Shown: positions 35,125 through 46,489 of the stretch, piece by piece | Layout of the letters: the number at the start of each line of letters is the position of its first letter | Numbering within the stretch: position 1 is the stretch's first letter | Source of the DNA: Manduca sexta | Lineage: Eukaryota; Arthropoda; Insecta; Lepidoptera; Sphingidae | Length of the DNA stretch: 64,000 nucleotides | Assembly: GCF_014839805.1 (NCBI RefSeq) | Contig: NC_051138.1 | Coordinates: forward strand, 15,900,020 to 15,964,019 | Direction of reading: 5' to 3' | Notes under the pieces: model-generated | What the model saw: the letters and a program-made list of their open reading frames with translations, nothing else | What the model was told of the DNA's origin: nothing | The model's database searches: none | Made by a program: the position numbers and the translations under genes

Positions 35125-36178
35125 GTAAAGCAAAAATCTGAGGTAGGAAAAATTTTATATTTTAATATCTATGATATGAATTCTTGTACAAATACAATCT
35201 GCACTAGTCCGGTTTTTAATAATACTTTGAATTATTACCTGGCCAGAAAAATAGAAAACCGGCTAGATGACGATGCCACTTTTGCTTTTCCATTTTAAAT
35301 TTGTCGTAGTCTATACAATAAATTAGTTCCATATTTTATTATAACATGTCGCTATGTTTTTTCCTGGTCAGATAGATTTAACATATTTTTTGTATACAAC
35401 TAGAAAACGTGCCATACTGTTCGCCAGATGGTAAGTGTCACCGCCGCCACATACAGTAATAGTACCATCGGAAATTAGATTTACATTGTAAATCACTCTT
35501 CACCTACAGACAGAGGTTCTTTTTTAAATGCGAGCACGGCAAAGTGACTCAACTGCACTTGATGGTAAGTGGAGTGGGGTACGATAGAATGTCGACTGAG
35601 GAGTGATCTTCGACAGTCGACACAATTATGGCGGCCTGTTGGAACCGGATATACACAGGCTGATCCCGGAACGCGACTTACGTGGGCCAATATGGCGGGT
35701 TTTAACACCTTGTGTACGGTGGTCGCTATCTGGACTAATATAAAACATATCCTACCAACAGCAAAAACATATTGCTAATGCCAATATTCAACAACGCTAC
35801 TAGAAAGTAAACAAACGTCCCCGCCAATTGAACCCGCGCCCCGCGCTCCGGCCGGTTTATCGCTGGCGCCACAAAGGTTGTCGCGATACGTCACAGCGAG
35901 TTCTATGTGGAAAATGCAAACTTGTTTGTGTGCCTAGTGCCCATCATTTATGGAGTAAATGTACGAAACATCTGTATATAACTATTTCCAAGGGCAACAA
36001 ATGTTCCTACATTTTCTAGTCCTGTAGTTTTTCTAGTAATGGATAATAATCTGTAATGTACTGGGAACGGTTTTGTATTTGCCTTCATTGTTGCCTTCCT
36101 TCTTTGGCATTACGCGTGCAACAGACTATTATACCTATAGGATTTGTGTCACGACTATTTCTCGCCTAAATATAGCTA
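35125..36178. repeat. c2 end, near-identical to c4 start
   Basis: Matches 53093-54143 base for base apart from a few homopolymer-length differences. It starts exactly at the first base of c4 and runs to the last base of c2, the pattern of overlapping contig ends. Content is dynein intron with a dispersed Lepidoptera-type repeat (around 35240-35780). Confidence 0.95.
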
Positions 36179-36678
36179 NNNNNNNNNNNNNNNNNNNNNN
36201 NNNNNNNNNNNNNNNNNNNNNNNNNNNNNNNNNNNNNNNNNNNNNNNNNNNNNNNNNNNNNNNNNNNNNNNNNNNNNNNNNNNNNNNNNNNNNNNNNNNN
36301 NNNNNNNNNNNNNNNNNNNNNNNNNNNNNNNNNNNNNNNNNNNNNNNNNNNNNNNNNNNNNNNNNNNNNNNNNNNNNNNNNNNNNNNNNNNNNNNNNNNN
36401 NNNNNNNNNNNNNNNNNNNNNNNNNNNNNNNNNNNNNNNNNNNNNNNNNNNNNNNNNNNNNNNNNNNNNNNNNNNNNNNNNNNNNNNNNNNNNNNNNNNN
36501 NNNNNNNNNNNNNNNNNNNNNNNNNNNNNNNNNNNNNNNNNNNNNNNNNNNNNNNNNNNNNNNNNNNNNNNNNNNNNNNNNNNNNNNNNNNNNNNNNNNN
36601 NNNNNNNNNNNNNNNNNNNNNNNNNNNNNNNNNNNNNNNNNNNNNNNNNNNNNNNNNNNNNNNNNNNNNNNNNNNNNN
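36179..36678. other. Assembly gap, 500 N, between c2 and c3
   Basis: Exactly 500 N. The sequence before it (35125-36178) continues in c4, not c3, and the sequence after it (from 36679) continues the end of c4. The join is therefore probably false. Confidence 0.99.
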
Positions 36679-38656
36679 TTGGGGCAAGGGGTTCATCTTG
36701 TTCTGTCTGTGTCAGCGTCTTGTTTTGTTCCGGTTGTAAAGTGGTTTATCTTGTCCTGATTGGCTGGATTTGGAGTGCAGCGGCTCATCTTGTTTTATTC
36801 TGTAGTCGGTGAAACTCATTTTGTTCCGGTTGTGGAAGAAGTCCATTGTTCCTTCGGTCGTGAAGGTGGCTGATCTTGATCAAATTCTGTAGTAGTCCGA
36901 TCTGTGTTGCTTTGTGTTGTAGTTTGATCTTGAGCCGGTTCTCTTGTAATGACTGATCTTCATCCTGCGATATCGTATTATTTTCGTCAGCATTTTATTG
37001 GTTTTCTTATAATCTTTCCATGAATCACTTTCTTTATTTATCTGTGATTGTTTAATTAGTGTGATCGTTTGCTTGTGTTTAGGACGAGGGTCCTAAAGGT
37101 TTACTTTGAGATTGTGGTGCAAATTCATTCTGCTTTGTTAATATAGAAGGTTTATCATCTTCTGCTTGCGAGAAGGTGGATTTCGACTGAAGTCTGCGTA
37201 GGATTGATCCTCATCTGGCAATGTAGGAGGTTTATGTTGATTTGGTAGTAAAGCAGGTGATCATCACTTGGTTGTAGTGGTGTTTGATTTTGTCTTAGCT
37301 TGTTTTGCATAGGTGGTAAAGATGAATTTCGAGTCTGTTTTACAGGGGTTACGTCTTGATCCGATTTTGTTAGTGAAGGATTTCGTACTGGCTGTAAAGG
37401 GATGTGATGACCTCGATGTGATTGAAAAGATTTATGTGAATTTATTTGATCATCTTGCGGAGATGGTTGCTGTACGACAGATTCGATGTGTGGTTTTCTT
37501 CATTTGGCTTTATTGCTGGTTCATCTTGACTTGTTAAATGTATTAGTTCCCCAGGATCAGTGGTATCATCGTCAATATACGCATCTTCGTTTCTCCAAAA
37601 CTCCTCTTCTTCCTCTTCTTCTTCTAAATCATATGAATATTCTAATCGATTACTTTTTTTGTTAGATATAAAGTCGTCTTTAGTTACATTCTCTTCAGCC
37701 TTGATATTATCTACAATAACAGATTCTTGTTCAAATTGATTTTCGACGTTCCAATTCTTTGTATTAGATTCTGATACGTTATCATTTGTTACAGATGATT
37801 TACTTCGATAGGCGGTCGTATCTTGTTTATCATTTATTTGGCGGCTATGTTGTTTGACCCAATCTTGTTCTGTTTGTGATTGTTGGTTTATGTAAGACTC
37901 TTGTCGGCTTTGTTGTGATGAAGCCGAAGTTTGTTTTTGCGATTGTTTATTGAATTCGTCTGTAGAAGTTATTGACGATTCATTGGATTCTTTATGGCTC
38001 GAAACTTGCTGATTTTGGCGCTGCGGAACATTCCGAATATCTTTATGATTTGACGATGTCTCTTGATTGGTTTCTTTCTGTATGTTTGATGCATTTATAG
38101 ACAAAGATAATTCTTTGTTATCTATATCAACCTGAGTTTTAATAAGTGAATTTTCTTTGCTCAAGGCTTTGTTATTCTGCTCACTAAGTTCTTGATTGGT
38201 TGATTTATTATTTGATGTTTTATCGTTAAGTTCCTTATTTGATTGTTTTGAAAATTTAACGCCCATGGAAAAGTCGTTACTTAGTTGGTTTTCATGCAGC
38301 AAGTTTTAAGTTCTTGATCTAACATATCTTTTTTGGGTCTCCCTGTTCATTTTTCAACAATTTATGTACATCGGTATTCTCATGGCTTTGCTGTAATTGA
38401 CTTAAAAATTTGAAGTCTTCATTGTTGTTAGCTATCCCGTGATTGATTAGCGTCTTAAGCTCATTTCTTCGATTTGGTAGATTACGTCCATTATGCTTCT
38501 GATTTATTTGGGGTTCGTCTATATTGGGAGCATAATTTTTGAAACTCTTCTTTATCGCTGAATCACGGAAAAATGCGTCCGGATCTACGTACGAACTCTT
38601 CGCTACCGGACTTTGGAAAAGGTTTGTACGTAGAAGGCTCTTGTGGTCACCGTGAT
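36679..38656 (-). CDS. Gln/Pro-rich giant exon, 5' part, allelic copy at the c3 edge
   Basis: Same exon as 58784-63726, truncated by the contig end. On the minus strand it starts at acceptor TTCTTCCAG|ATCACGG (38656), reads DHGDHKSLLRTNLFQSPVAKS, then a Q/N/S/K-rich region and the acidic block LEEEEEEEE before frame breaks. It has many one-base differences from c4, such as shorter A-runs at several places, which break the frame, as expected in a badly polished contig end. At one place it is better than c4: GAAGAAAACC (four A) keeps the frame open where c4 has six A. Confidence 0.8.
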
Positions 38657-38929
38657 CTGGAAGAATAATTTGTTTGTAATTTTTCTGCATAATGAACTAG
38701 AATAATTATAGTACGCAGATAAATGGGCTAATTTTGGAATATATTTGGATGTTGTTTTCTTATTATTTATCAAATTTGTTTTTGTTTATTAGAAAAACAC
38801 TAAAGTTGTTTGGGTTTGGATCCTTGGCACGTTATTACATACCTCGAATGAATAACTGTATACAGTAGTTACATAGGTACAATATATTGAACGCTTTATG
38901 AGGAACAATTAATGTTTTAATATTATATA
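36679..38929. repeat. c3 start, allelic copy of 61761-64000
   Basis: The same sequence as the end of c4, in the same orientation, still matching when the window ends. The first few hundred bases of c3 are rich in single-base indels and one scrambled stretch (about 36745-36830), typical of a poorly polished contig end. Confidence 0.93.
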
Positions 38930-39176
38930 TGCGCAATATCCTGTGATACATACATGTAAATATTTGAACAATTCATAACGTTACATAGGAGTACAACAGC
39001 TATGCAAACAATTGTAATCAATACCTACACATTATAAAATATTTAAGTGTTCGCAATGTTAAAATAACTCGATTTTTCTTCAATAAATTTTAATTAATGG
39101 GATTATTTGTTGTTTTTTTAACTGAGTCATCTGAATTCAGCAAAAAAAAAACATAACTGTTTTTGTTAATTTCAGC

Positions 39177-39334
39177 CTATGTGATGGTCTTTTCGCTGAA
39201 TTTCCTATTTAATATGTCGGGATCGCACAAAAAATATTTTTGATCAGTGTAATCTTCCTCGGCGCCTTCACTGACAGTCACTTCAATAATTTCATTTGGG
39301 AAAGAAACTTTTTGGACGATATCGCCAATTAAGG
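39177..39334 (-). CDS. Alternative short terminal exon (3a) of the secreted-protein gene
   Basis: Acceptor TTTTACCAG|CCTTAATTGG, then 52 codons to TAG (39177-39179): PLIGDIVQKVSFPNEIIEV, acidic SEGAEEDYTD, and FLCDPDILNRKFSEKTIT. Joined in phase 1 to exon 2 and exon 1 it gives a 76-residue secreted protein. No known domain recognised. It lies between exon 2 (39524-39563) and the giant exon (38656 and beyond), so it could be an alternative end to the transcript or a separate short gene sharing the leader. Confidence 0.6.
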
Positions 39335-39523
39335 CTGGTAAAATTAAAGTAAAAAACACACCCCGTTATATTTTTATTATGAAATTTATAAGTTATAATA
39401 TTTTGATTGATGATGATTATGTTAGCATGCCTATTATACATACTGTATGTTTCTGTAAAGTGCAACGCAGCAAATACCTACGTGCCTTAATAACTTTTTT
39501 AATAAAAGTGAACATTTACTCAC

Positions 39524-39563
39524 GCGACTCGAAGATTTGAGAGTTGACTTGCGACAATTGCAC
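39524..39563 (-). CDS. Exon 2 of the secreted-protein gene (40 bp)
   Basis: Pyrimidine-rich acceptor TCTTCTTTCCAG|GTGC and perfect donor C|GTGAGT. It reads VQLSQVNSQIFES plus one base, completing the signal peptide and its probable cleavage region. The phase-1 end fits both exon 3a (gives P-LIGD) and the giant exon 3b (gives H-HGDHKS). Confidence 0.65.
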
Positions 39564-40904
39564 CTGGAAAGAAGAAAATCTGTTAGTATTATATGTGTTA
39601 GCGTATCTAGGGTTTTCAGAGGGTACCTATTATAACTTCGAAACAACTTGATTTAAATCAGTTGTTTCATTCGATGCGGAGTCAATGGAATTTGTTCCAT
39701 GACGCACGAAATTAAACAATTGCGATGCGTCTCTAGCCTCTACATCGACCTCAAACGAAAATATAGCGATCAAAATAATCCATAAACTGTACGATGAAAC
39801 TTTGTACTGATTACTCCATTGCTGTGATCGAATAGGACATATAATTCAGAATCATTGAAAGAGTAAATTTGCTATACAACTACAACTAATCAAACCTTTT
39901 GAAAGTCTACGTCTTGATCTATTTTTATTATCTATTTCTTGCGTTTACAGTCATAGCTCCATTACGTGCGCTTGAGCACTTGCTATATACTCCTGTCAGT
40001 CTTTGAGGATATATACCAAACATATTATAATTAACATCTGTCAAGTAAATATAAATAAATTGAGTACAAATTTTTCCCCATTTCGATATTCAATAAAACA
40101 ATACTTGGAATTACCATAATCAAAATATAAATTAACCGAATGACGAGAGAAACAGATTGCTCGCTCGATGATACCTAAACACCCAACAACATGCTCGTAA
40201 TGTAACGACCAGAATCAACCATATTTATACTCTTTGACTTAGATGATAAGGCGTAGCGAATTTCGTCTGCAATGTACACTCAGCTAAATAAGTAGCTGGA
40301 TGAATTCAAAACCTCAAAACTGATTTTGTGGTTGACTACTTCACTGCGGAAGGTAATCATGTCACTTGTTACTTGGCGATGATTGTATACAAGCGATAGT
40401 ACGTACTCTAGCAGAGTTTTATAGCCTGGCAAGGAAAATAAAATACCTCGCCATATTGTGGTAAAATATGGAACTAATTTCTTGTACTGATTTTTTTTAC
40501 TTTAAAACTAGAAGGCAAAAGTGGCGCCTCCACGGCAGATTTTTTGTTTTCCGGGTCAAGCTTTAAGCAAAACTATCTTGTATAACCAATAGATCTAGAA
40601 ATAACAATTAAAAATTTTACTGCATTACACTATGGTCTCTAAAATGATAATCTAACTCCTGGTAATGCAGACCATGTTATGAAAAGGAAAACCATGTCAT
40701 TCTTATAATAATTCGTTATTAATACACCAAGAATTACCACAATAATTGGAGATGGCGTGGTGCGAACAATAATTGTCAAACACTTGTACAATATTTGTAT
40801 AGGAACAATAGTTTGTATATTCGATACGTTTACTTAATCACTTACGTCGCATGTGGAATTTCAAAATTACTTTGTGTAAATTTGCTGGTGGTACGATATA
40901 TTTT

Positions 40905-41510
40905 ATATCCGCCCGCATAGCGACCACCGTACAACAAGATGTTAAAACCCGCCATGGTGGATCACGTAAATGTGTCGCGTTCTGGGATCAGCCTGTGTAT
41001 ATTCGGTTCCGATGCTGGCATAATAGGCTACCGGACGCATTTTGGTTCTTTACTATTATCGAATATTTACATAATATAAATTATAACACAGAAGGAATTA
41101 TTAAAATCCGGTAAAAAATCAACAAGTTATAAGACTTAGAATTTCGGTGGAAGGGGTAATTAACAAGAAATAGAAAAGAGACGAAATATCCACGTGTGAC
41201 GTCATTGGGAATTACGACGCGTGCGAAAAAAAGAGATGAAGCGATATTCCCACATCGCGCCCACTTCTACACATTACAGTATTTTAAATATGAATTACTC
41301 GCTCATTCTTTAACCAATATTTATGCAGTTTTCGCAGGAGTGCTTCTTTTTCGTATTATTAACCATTAAATATAGAATAATGTACAAAATCAAGCATAGG
41401 CCGGTCCCCTAATGTGTCGACTGTCGAGGAGTAATCATCTCTCGTCAGTCGACTTTATATTGGACCCCATTCCACTTACCATCAGGTGTAGAGGGATCTT
41501 AGCTGTGGCG
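40905..41510 (-). mobile_element. Dispersed repeat interrupted by a MITE
   Basis: Two halves of one repeat (GGATCAGCCTGTGTATATTC to 41023, and GTCGACTGTCGAGGAG from 41412) belong to the family seen whole at 35570-35780 and 53540-53750. The interruption is the MITE at 41024-41411. Confidence 0.7.
41024..41411 (-). mobile_element. TA-flanked MITE with inverted ends
   Basis: 388 bp; ends TAGGCTACCGGAC and, on the other strand, TAGGGGACCGGCC. Same family as the c2-specific insert at 22112-22502 but in opposite orientation. Contains TGACGTCA. Non-coding. Confidence 0.78.
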
Positions 41511-41629
41511 GTATAAAAAATATCCATGGAAGTAGAATATTAATTTAATTGCAGTAGCTGTGTTGTCGAATGTAACAGACAACATCTTTTATCTTCCGAT
41601 AAAATAGTTTTGCTTCCGTTAATGCTTCG

Positions 41630-41815
41630 GTGGAGTTGCATAGCGGTTACAGTACTTGGGTTTGAATTGAACAATATTACCTGGGGATCTGAAATTTGTG
41701 CCTAATATCGCGATAGGCTCTCCACCTATATCGTGATATAATCGTGGGATGGAATAGTGGATGCTCTAGTTGTTGGTTCTAGTACCACTTCGCGTAAAAA
41801 GGGCTTGTCGGTGTG
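41630..41815 (+). mobile_element. Old SINE copy
   Basis: Degenerate relative of the SINE at 21321-21601: GCTTCGGTGGAGTTGCATAG head, GGGTTTGAATTGAA (B box), ATATCGCGATAGGC and GTGGGATGGAATAG body blocks, CTTCGCGTAAAAAGG near the end. Confidence 0.6.
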
Positions 41816-43282
41816 TTTTGGTTATTCTCTTAAACGACTGGACCGATTCTGATGGATTTTTATGGACCTTATAAATCCCAACATTGGGTAGTTATAATTT
41901 CAAGATTATATTATGGTGTAAGGTTTCCTTGTGGATTATATCGCACGAGGAACCTTTAATACATGGCTAAAAATCCGATGTTGTAGACCGCCGAAAGACG
42001 TAAATTTTCCCTGTAGGTAGCTGGACTGGCTTTGGCTCTTGGCGAAAAGACTCGAGCGAGCAGAGCAACGAGTAGAAGGTTATAATAAACATAGCCAACA
42101 GTTGCATACAATTCTGTCAACTAAGATGAAAGACTTATCTTGTGGATATTGACTATATAATAAATTCCTTCCTAACTGAATTTCGACAACGGCGGCCAAT
42201 CCCAACGATGGTCAGCTCAGTATGCAGGATGTATTACAGTGCACGAAACGGCAATCCGACATGATCGGAGAGAGATCAGAATTATATATGATAATAATAA
42301 AATAATACAGAGACATAAAATTGTACCTGTATAGAAATCTACGCCGTGCACTTTTGTTTTACAAACTGCATACAGTAAACGCTTGTTTATGCGGTCGCGT
42401 CATATTTCAATTGACAAAACATTAGAGATTAAAACCCCAATGGGAATAGAACCTATAATTTCAACTTCTAATATTGAATCATTCAGGTAGCTACTGCAAC
42501 ATTGTGGACTAATACTTACTAAAACAATTATCATTAGTAATGACACTTGTATGAAACCCACTGTTATATTTTCCTTATATAGAATTGACAAATCTCTTAT
42601 TATATTATACCAAATAGGTACCTATACAATAAGTGTGCGTACAGTCTTACCCGTCTTCTACGAATTTGAACATATTTTTTTACTGTATTAAGGAAAACTT
42701 ATAGACGAATAACAAATTATCAAAGTGATTTTCAGCAATAAGTAAAATTATGTCGCTCATTATAAACCTTAACCTATAAGATTAACAATGTCAAAAATAT
42801 TCATTACAGTATTTGAGGATCTTCGCAATCCGGGCGTGTATACAAATCCACGATTCCAATAATGATGATACCCCTTATATACCACACTAATATGTAAGGA
42901 TAATTAAGGAAAAATCACGACACAATATAACATAACGTTATTGAAATATTCCTCATTTAAAAGTCAATGTCCAAGTGTGAGGATGGACTACTAAACATAA
43001 TGGCAAAAATAAATGCAAATGGTATATTTACATATACCATTACTATATTACTATTATTATATTACTATAATAGTATAGGTAGTTTCCTTAAACTAACAAA
43101 AAAAAACAAGAAACCCAGTAAGCCTTAGAGTGTAAGAGCTGTCTTTCCACTATTATCTAGCCGTTTTTGGAGACATTTTTGGGCTGCAGCGAAAATGCCC
43201 ATCTCGGGTGCACTCCAATCCATCGTCGTATGATGCATTGATGCATAATTTTCACCGCTTAGACTAAGTTTGAAATACTCAC

Positions 43283-43315
43283 AAGAACGAAGCAAAACAC
43301 GATCACGGTGTCCAT
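43283..43315 (-). CDS. Exon 1 of the secreted-protein gene: start codon and signal peptide
   Basis: ATG at 43313-43315 with upstream CCAAC context, reading MDTVIVFCFVL, then a strong donor (CTT|GTGAGTATT). The hydrophobic run is a signal-peptide core. Phase 0 joins exon 2 without a gap. It is followed by about 3.7 kb of intron rich in repeats. A TATA box lies 74 bp upstream. Confidence 0.65.
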
Positions 43316-43388
43316 GTTGGTCGGCCCAAGACAGTGTCTTTATGGCCAGACGTCACGGTCGCCTTTGCCCATCGCAGCCCCACCACGA

Positions 43389-43396
43389 CTTATATA
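43389..43396 (-). promoter_or_regulatory. TATA box of the secreted-protein gene
   Basis: TATATAAG on the minus strand, 74 bp before the ATG at 43315. This leaves a 5' UTR of roughly 40-50 bases if transcription starts about 30 bases downstream. Placement matches strongly expressed insect secretory genes, but no initiator was confirmed. Confidence 0.5.
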
Positions 43397-43689
43397 CTAA
43401 GTTGTGGCAAAATCAGCGAAACGTTACGTCATTGTCACCTGCTCAAATAAATGGAAAATCTGTTATTTAGGGCTTTAAAATTGGCTGGTTGTAGGGTACC
43501 GAATATATATACTTGATTGGGTTGTGGAGAGCGACCATGCCACGTAGAATATTCTAATATAGTAGCTCGGTTACTCTCATCCCATAGAACCCATGCTAAT
43601 ACTGAAATTAAATAGAGAAGTTTATCACTAGATCGTGAGTAGCAAACAGGCAGGGTGGCTTTCGTGTCGGCCACCCACTGAGGCAATGC

Positions 43690-44510
43690 TTGTGCTCAGG
43701 GTCTCCACACTGAATGCACGCCCATTCACGGAGAGACATTTGTTGCGGCCCTGGCACAAAGTTAAGTGTATATAATATCAGCCCTGTATCCCTGTATGTA
43801 GGTAAACCTATTATCTGATCTACAACTAATAGGTTTACCTACCTCCAGCAGGCACATAGTTCCCTTTGGTTCTCTTCTCGAGACGAGCTTCATTGATGTC
43901 TTGGACGTTGGCCGCCGTCGTTTGCGCAGAAATATTTATTACTTGAGTGCTGTATCTATTCAAAATTCATACGCTTTTCAGAAGAAATACTTAGAAAACA
44001 AATAAGCTATCTGGGTGTGTGAAGTCCACCAATCAGCCTAGTGCGGATTGGTGGACTTCACACACCCTCGAAAATTCCTATAAAGAATTTCTCAGGTATG
44101 CAGATTTCCTCACGATGTTTTCCTTCACCGTTAAAGAAAGGGATAATTCACAAAGAATACACACATATTTTTTTAGAAAAGTCTGAGGTGTGTGCCCTTG
44201 GGATTTGAACCTGCGGACATTCGTCTCGGTAGTCCGTTCCACAACCAACTAGGCTATCGCCGCTTTTTTAAGTGTGTATACCTCATGCCAATTCACATTG
44301 AGGCCTACGAGGACTTCTTGTCCTTCCCCAACACTGCCTTTCCCAAATGTCTCCTCCCAATTTTCCTCCAGGGTCCTGCAGTCGCTAAGCCGGTGATTCC
44401 AGTACCCCATTCGCAGGTTTCCCACGGTGTTGACTGCGGGGTCCGATGAACAAAAAAAGCTGTGCCGACCGTCTAGGGTTCTCCATCTCTTGCCGGTCAA
44501 CATTTACTTA
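43690..44510 (-). mobile_element. Unclassified dispersed repeat split by SINE-related sequence
   Basis: Two halves (about 43690-43772 and 44268-44510) match the uninterrupted copy at about 46150-46480, for example CTCCACACTGA-TGCACG and CCCCATTCGCAGG-type blocks. The insert between them is bordered by TTAAGTGTATATA and TTAAGTGTGTATA, an apparent target duplication. Confidence 0.6.
44035..44263 (-). mobile_element. tRNA-derived SINE, second family, with palindromic end
   Basis: Same family as 15708-16003 (B box GGTTCAAATCC on the minus strand). Its distal end is a near-perfect palindrome: 22-bp arms 44013-44034 and 44046-44067 around an 11-base centre. Confidence 0.75.
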
Positions 44511-44881
44511 AAGCCTCACCTCACTTAATACCAGAGGCTTTAGCCAAGGTGCCTTTCTCAATCGCTAAAGCTAATAGAAAGCAGAAAAAATGTATACCTA
44601 GTATTGATTTTACTATCGTATTTGATATTTCGATTTGTATTTTACAAATCTTTAACTTTAACGATTATAGAAAGGCACCTTGGTTCTAGTTTATGGTGCA
44701 GGGAAGTCACTTTCTCGTCTTAATAATAAAAATATCCAAAACCGTTACAAGACGCTGGAGAAGTCGTTTTCAACCTTTTTTTATAGGGCAACAAAAACAC
44801 CTTAGTTATGATGCCTTGGGCCACAATAATCAACTAAAGTGTCTGAAAACCGAATTGATATTACCGTGTTAATAATATTAA

Positions 44882-45147
44882 GGTTATAGCTTAAGGTCCA
44901 TTTTTCATACATTTTGTTTCACCTTTAATCTGGGTAATTAAATAAGTATTGACAAGTAAAGAATTTAAATTCACGTCCAGTTAGTGATTAGTTCTCGCAG
45001 TTGAAAGAAAAACGTAAAAATAATAAATATGCATGGATATTTCGGCCTTTAAAATTTAATTCGACGAAATTACTTGTCAATACTTGTTTAGTTACCCAGA
45101 TTAAAGGTGAAACAAAATGTATGAAAAATGGACCTTAAGCTATAACC
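44882..45147. mobile_element. MITE with long terminal inverted repeats and TTAA flanks (piggyBac type)
   Basis: Begins GGTTATAGCTTAAGGTCC and ends with its reverse complement; the inverted arms are about 85 bp with few mismatches. It is flanked by TTAA on both sides (44878-44881, 45148-45151), the piggyBac target signature. It has no coding capacity. Confidence 0.82.
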
Positions 45148-45692
45148 TTAATAAGTATAACTGAGCAATTTTATTATTTGGTAAAAGGTTTTTTAATCTT
45201 AGTAAGATTTTTAAAGAGAGACGGGCTTCGTGCAAAAAATTCGCAGGTTGAGTATAGTTCCTTAAGAGGAATCATTCGCACATTGCATTTTAAGGTAAGA
45301 AAAGAATAGAAATCTGAAAAATTCCCAAATGAAAACCTAAAGTTACGTAAACTATTTAAAATTCCTACGTCAGGCACTACGTGGTGTTTGTTGCGATGAG
45401 ATTTGATGTCCTGTTTGAACAACTGGCGCGTTGTTTGTCTAATTATTGCGTATTGCTTCGATATGTTAATAAAATCCTTTTCGGTTATGATAGTAGGTAT
45501 CTTATAAGCGAGAGTAAATATGTTTCCGTAGGCAAGCAGTGTGTAGACACCGTGGTGTTTCGACGTGTTAGATATTGTAACCAGACCTATTTGTAGACGT
45601 TGCTTTTAATAAAATTATCTTCAGTAAACCTGTGTTTTAATGGCCCCATGCGAAGTTAATAATAAATAATATGTATGTATAATGTACTGTGT

Positions 45693-45762
45693 ACCGTCCC
45701 ACTGCTGGGCACGGGCCTCCTCTCTACTATCGAGACCTTAAGTCCATCACGCTCGCCTAGTG
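45693..45762 (-). mobile_element. SINE 3' fragment, second family
   Basis: Contains CCCACTGCTGGGCACGGGCC, a CTACTATCGAGACCTTAAG stretch and CGCTCGCCTAGTG, the distal part of the family at 15708-16003. The tRNA-like head is missing. Confidence 0.6.
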
Positions 45763-46079
45763 TAATCAGAAATAATTGACAACCAGACTGTAAGAGTAGA
45801 TCAACCTTTAATTGAAAGGGTTTTTATAACAGTACTTTACAATTCGTAGTTTAGTGCTTACTATTTGTATCATTTAAAATACTCGAAGTAATTTCGTCGT
45901 CACGGCGCCGTTTTGTAGCGACCGTTTATAATTATACTCTTTGTAAAATCTTATACTGAAAGCCCTATGTTACCTACTGCAAAAACCGCAAAACGCTAAA
46001 ATGCATTTGTGATGTGATTTCTTGTGAACTGAGTTCGTGTTTCCCTGTACCCTTGCAAAATTGATGCCATGTGCACACA

Positions 46080-46480
46080 TGTAAGCGATTGCGTACGTGC
46101 TGCACGCCTGTAGCATCTTCTTCGGACTACGTGCACCCTTCTCCATATCCCCGCGCGGCAATTCTTCTGCACTCAATCTCCACACTGATTGCACGGCCAT
46201 GCATCGAGGGACATTTGTCGGAGCCCTATTGCTCACAAATAAGTGTGTACTTTTGCGCCTCATAGTTGCCTATTCGCATTGAGACCTATAGGGCCCGCGA
46301 ACATTTCCTGGCTTTCTCCCCTCTTCCCATCCTAAGAAGGTTACTGCTCCTTCCCCCACACTTCCTATCCCTAGATATCCCCTCCTAAATTTTCTCCAGA
46401 TCCCTGTAGTAGCTAAGCCAGGGGACCCCAGTATCCCATTCGCAGGGTTCCTCCGGTGCTGTCTGCGGGATCCCATAAAA
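46080..46480 (-). mobile_element. Unclassified dispersed repeat, uninterrupted copy
   Basis: Second copy of the repeat at 43690-44510, without the SINE insert. Short open frames on both strands are not conserved between the two copies, so no protein is called. Confidence 0.55.
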
Positions 46481-46489
46481 AACCCTTCT

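Larger units (their letters stand above)
39564..43282. other. First intron of the secreted-protein gene, repeat-rich
   Basis: Contains a repeat related to 35240-35380 (about 40436-40560, inverted), a dispersed repeat split by a MITE (40905-41510), an old SINE copy (41630-41815) and AT-rich sequence. No supported coding exon. A hydrophobic open frame at 42400-42591 lacks splice or codon support. Confidence 0.55.

Noticed and set aside
37313..37537. Plus-strand open frame starting MVKMNFESVLQGL, also at 62381-62608
   Set aside because: Antisense of the giant exon exactly where its frame is interrupted by an indel; its conservation between copies only reflects the contig overlap.
42400..42591. 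Hydrophobic 63-codon frame that might be a signal-peptide exon
   Set aside because: No ATG in good context, no matching donor, and the gene already has a leader exon at 43315.
45174..45596. Overlapping open frames on both strands
   Set aside because: AT-rich intergenic DNA next to a MITE; no splice sites, homology or codon bias.
46071..46282. Open frames in the dispersed repeat
   Set aside because: Not kept in the related copy at 43690-44510.
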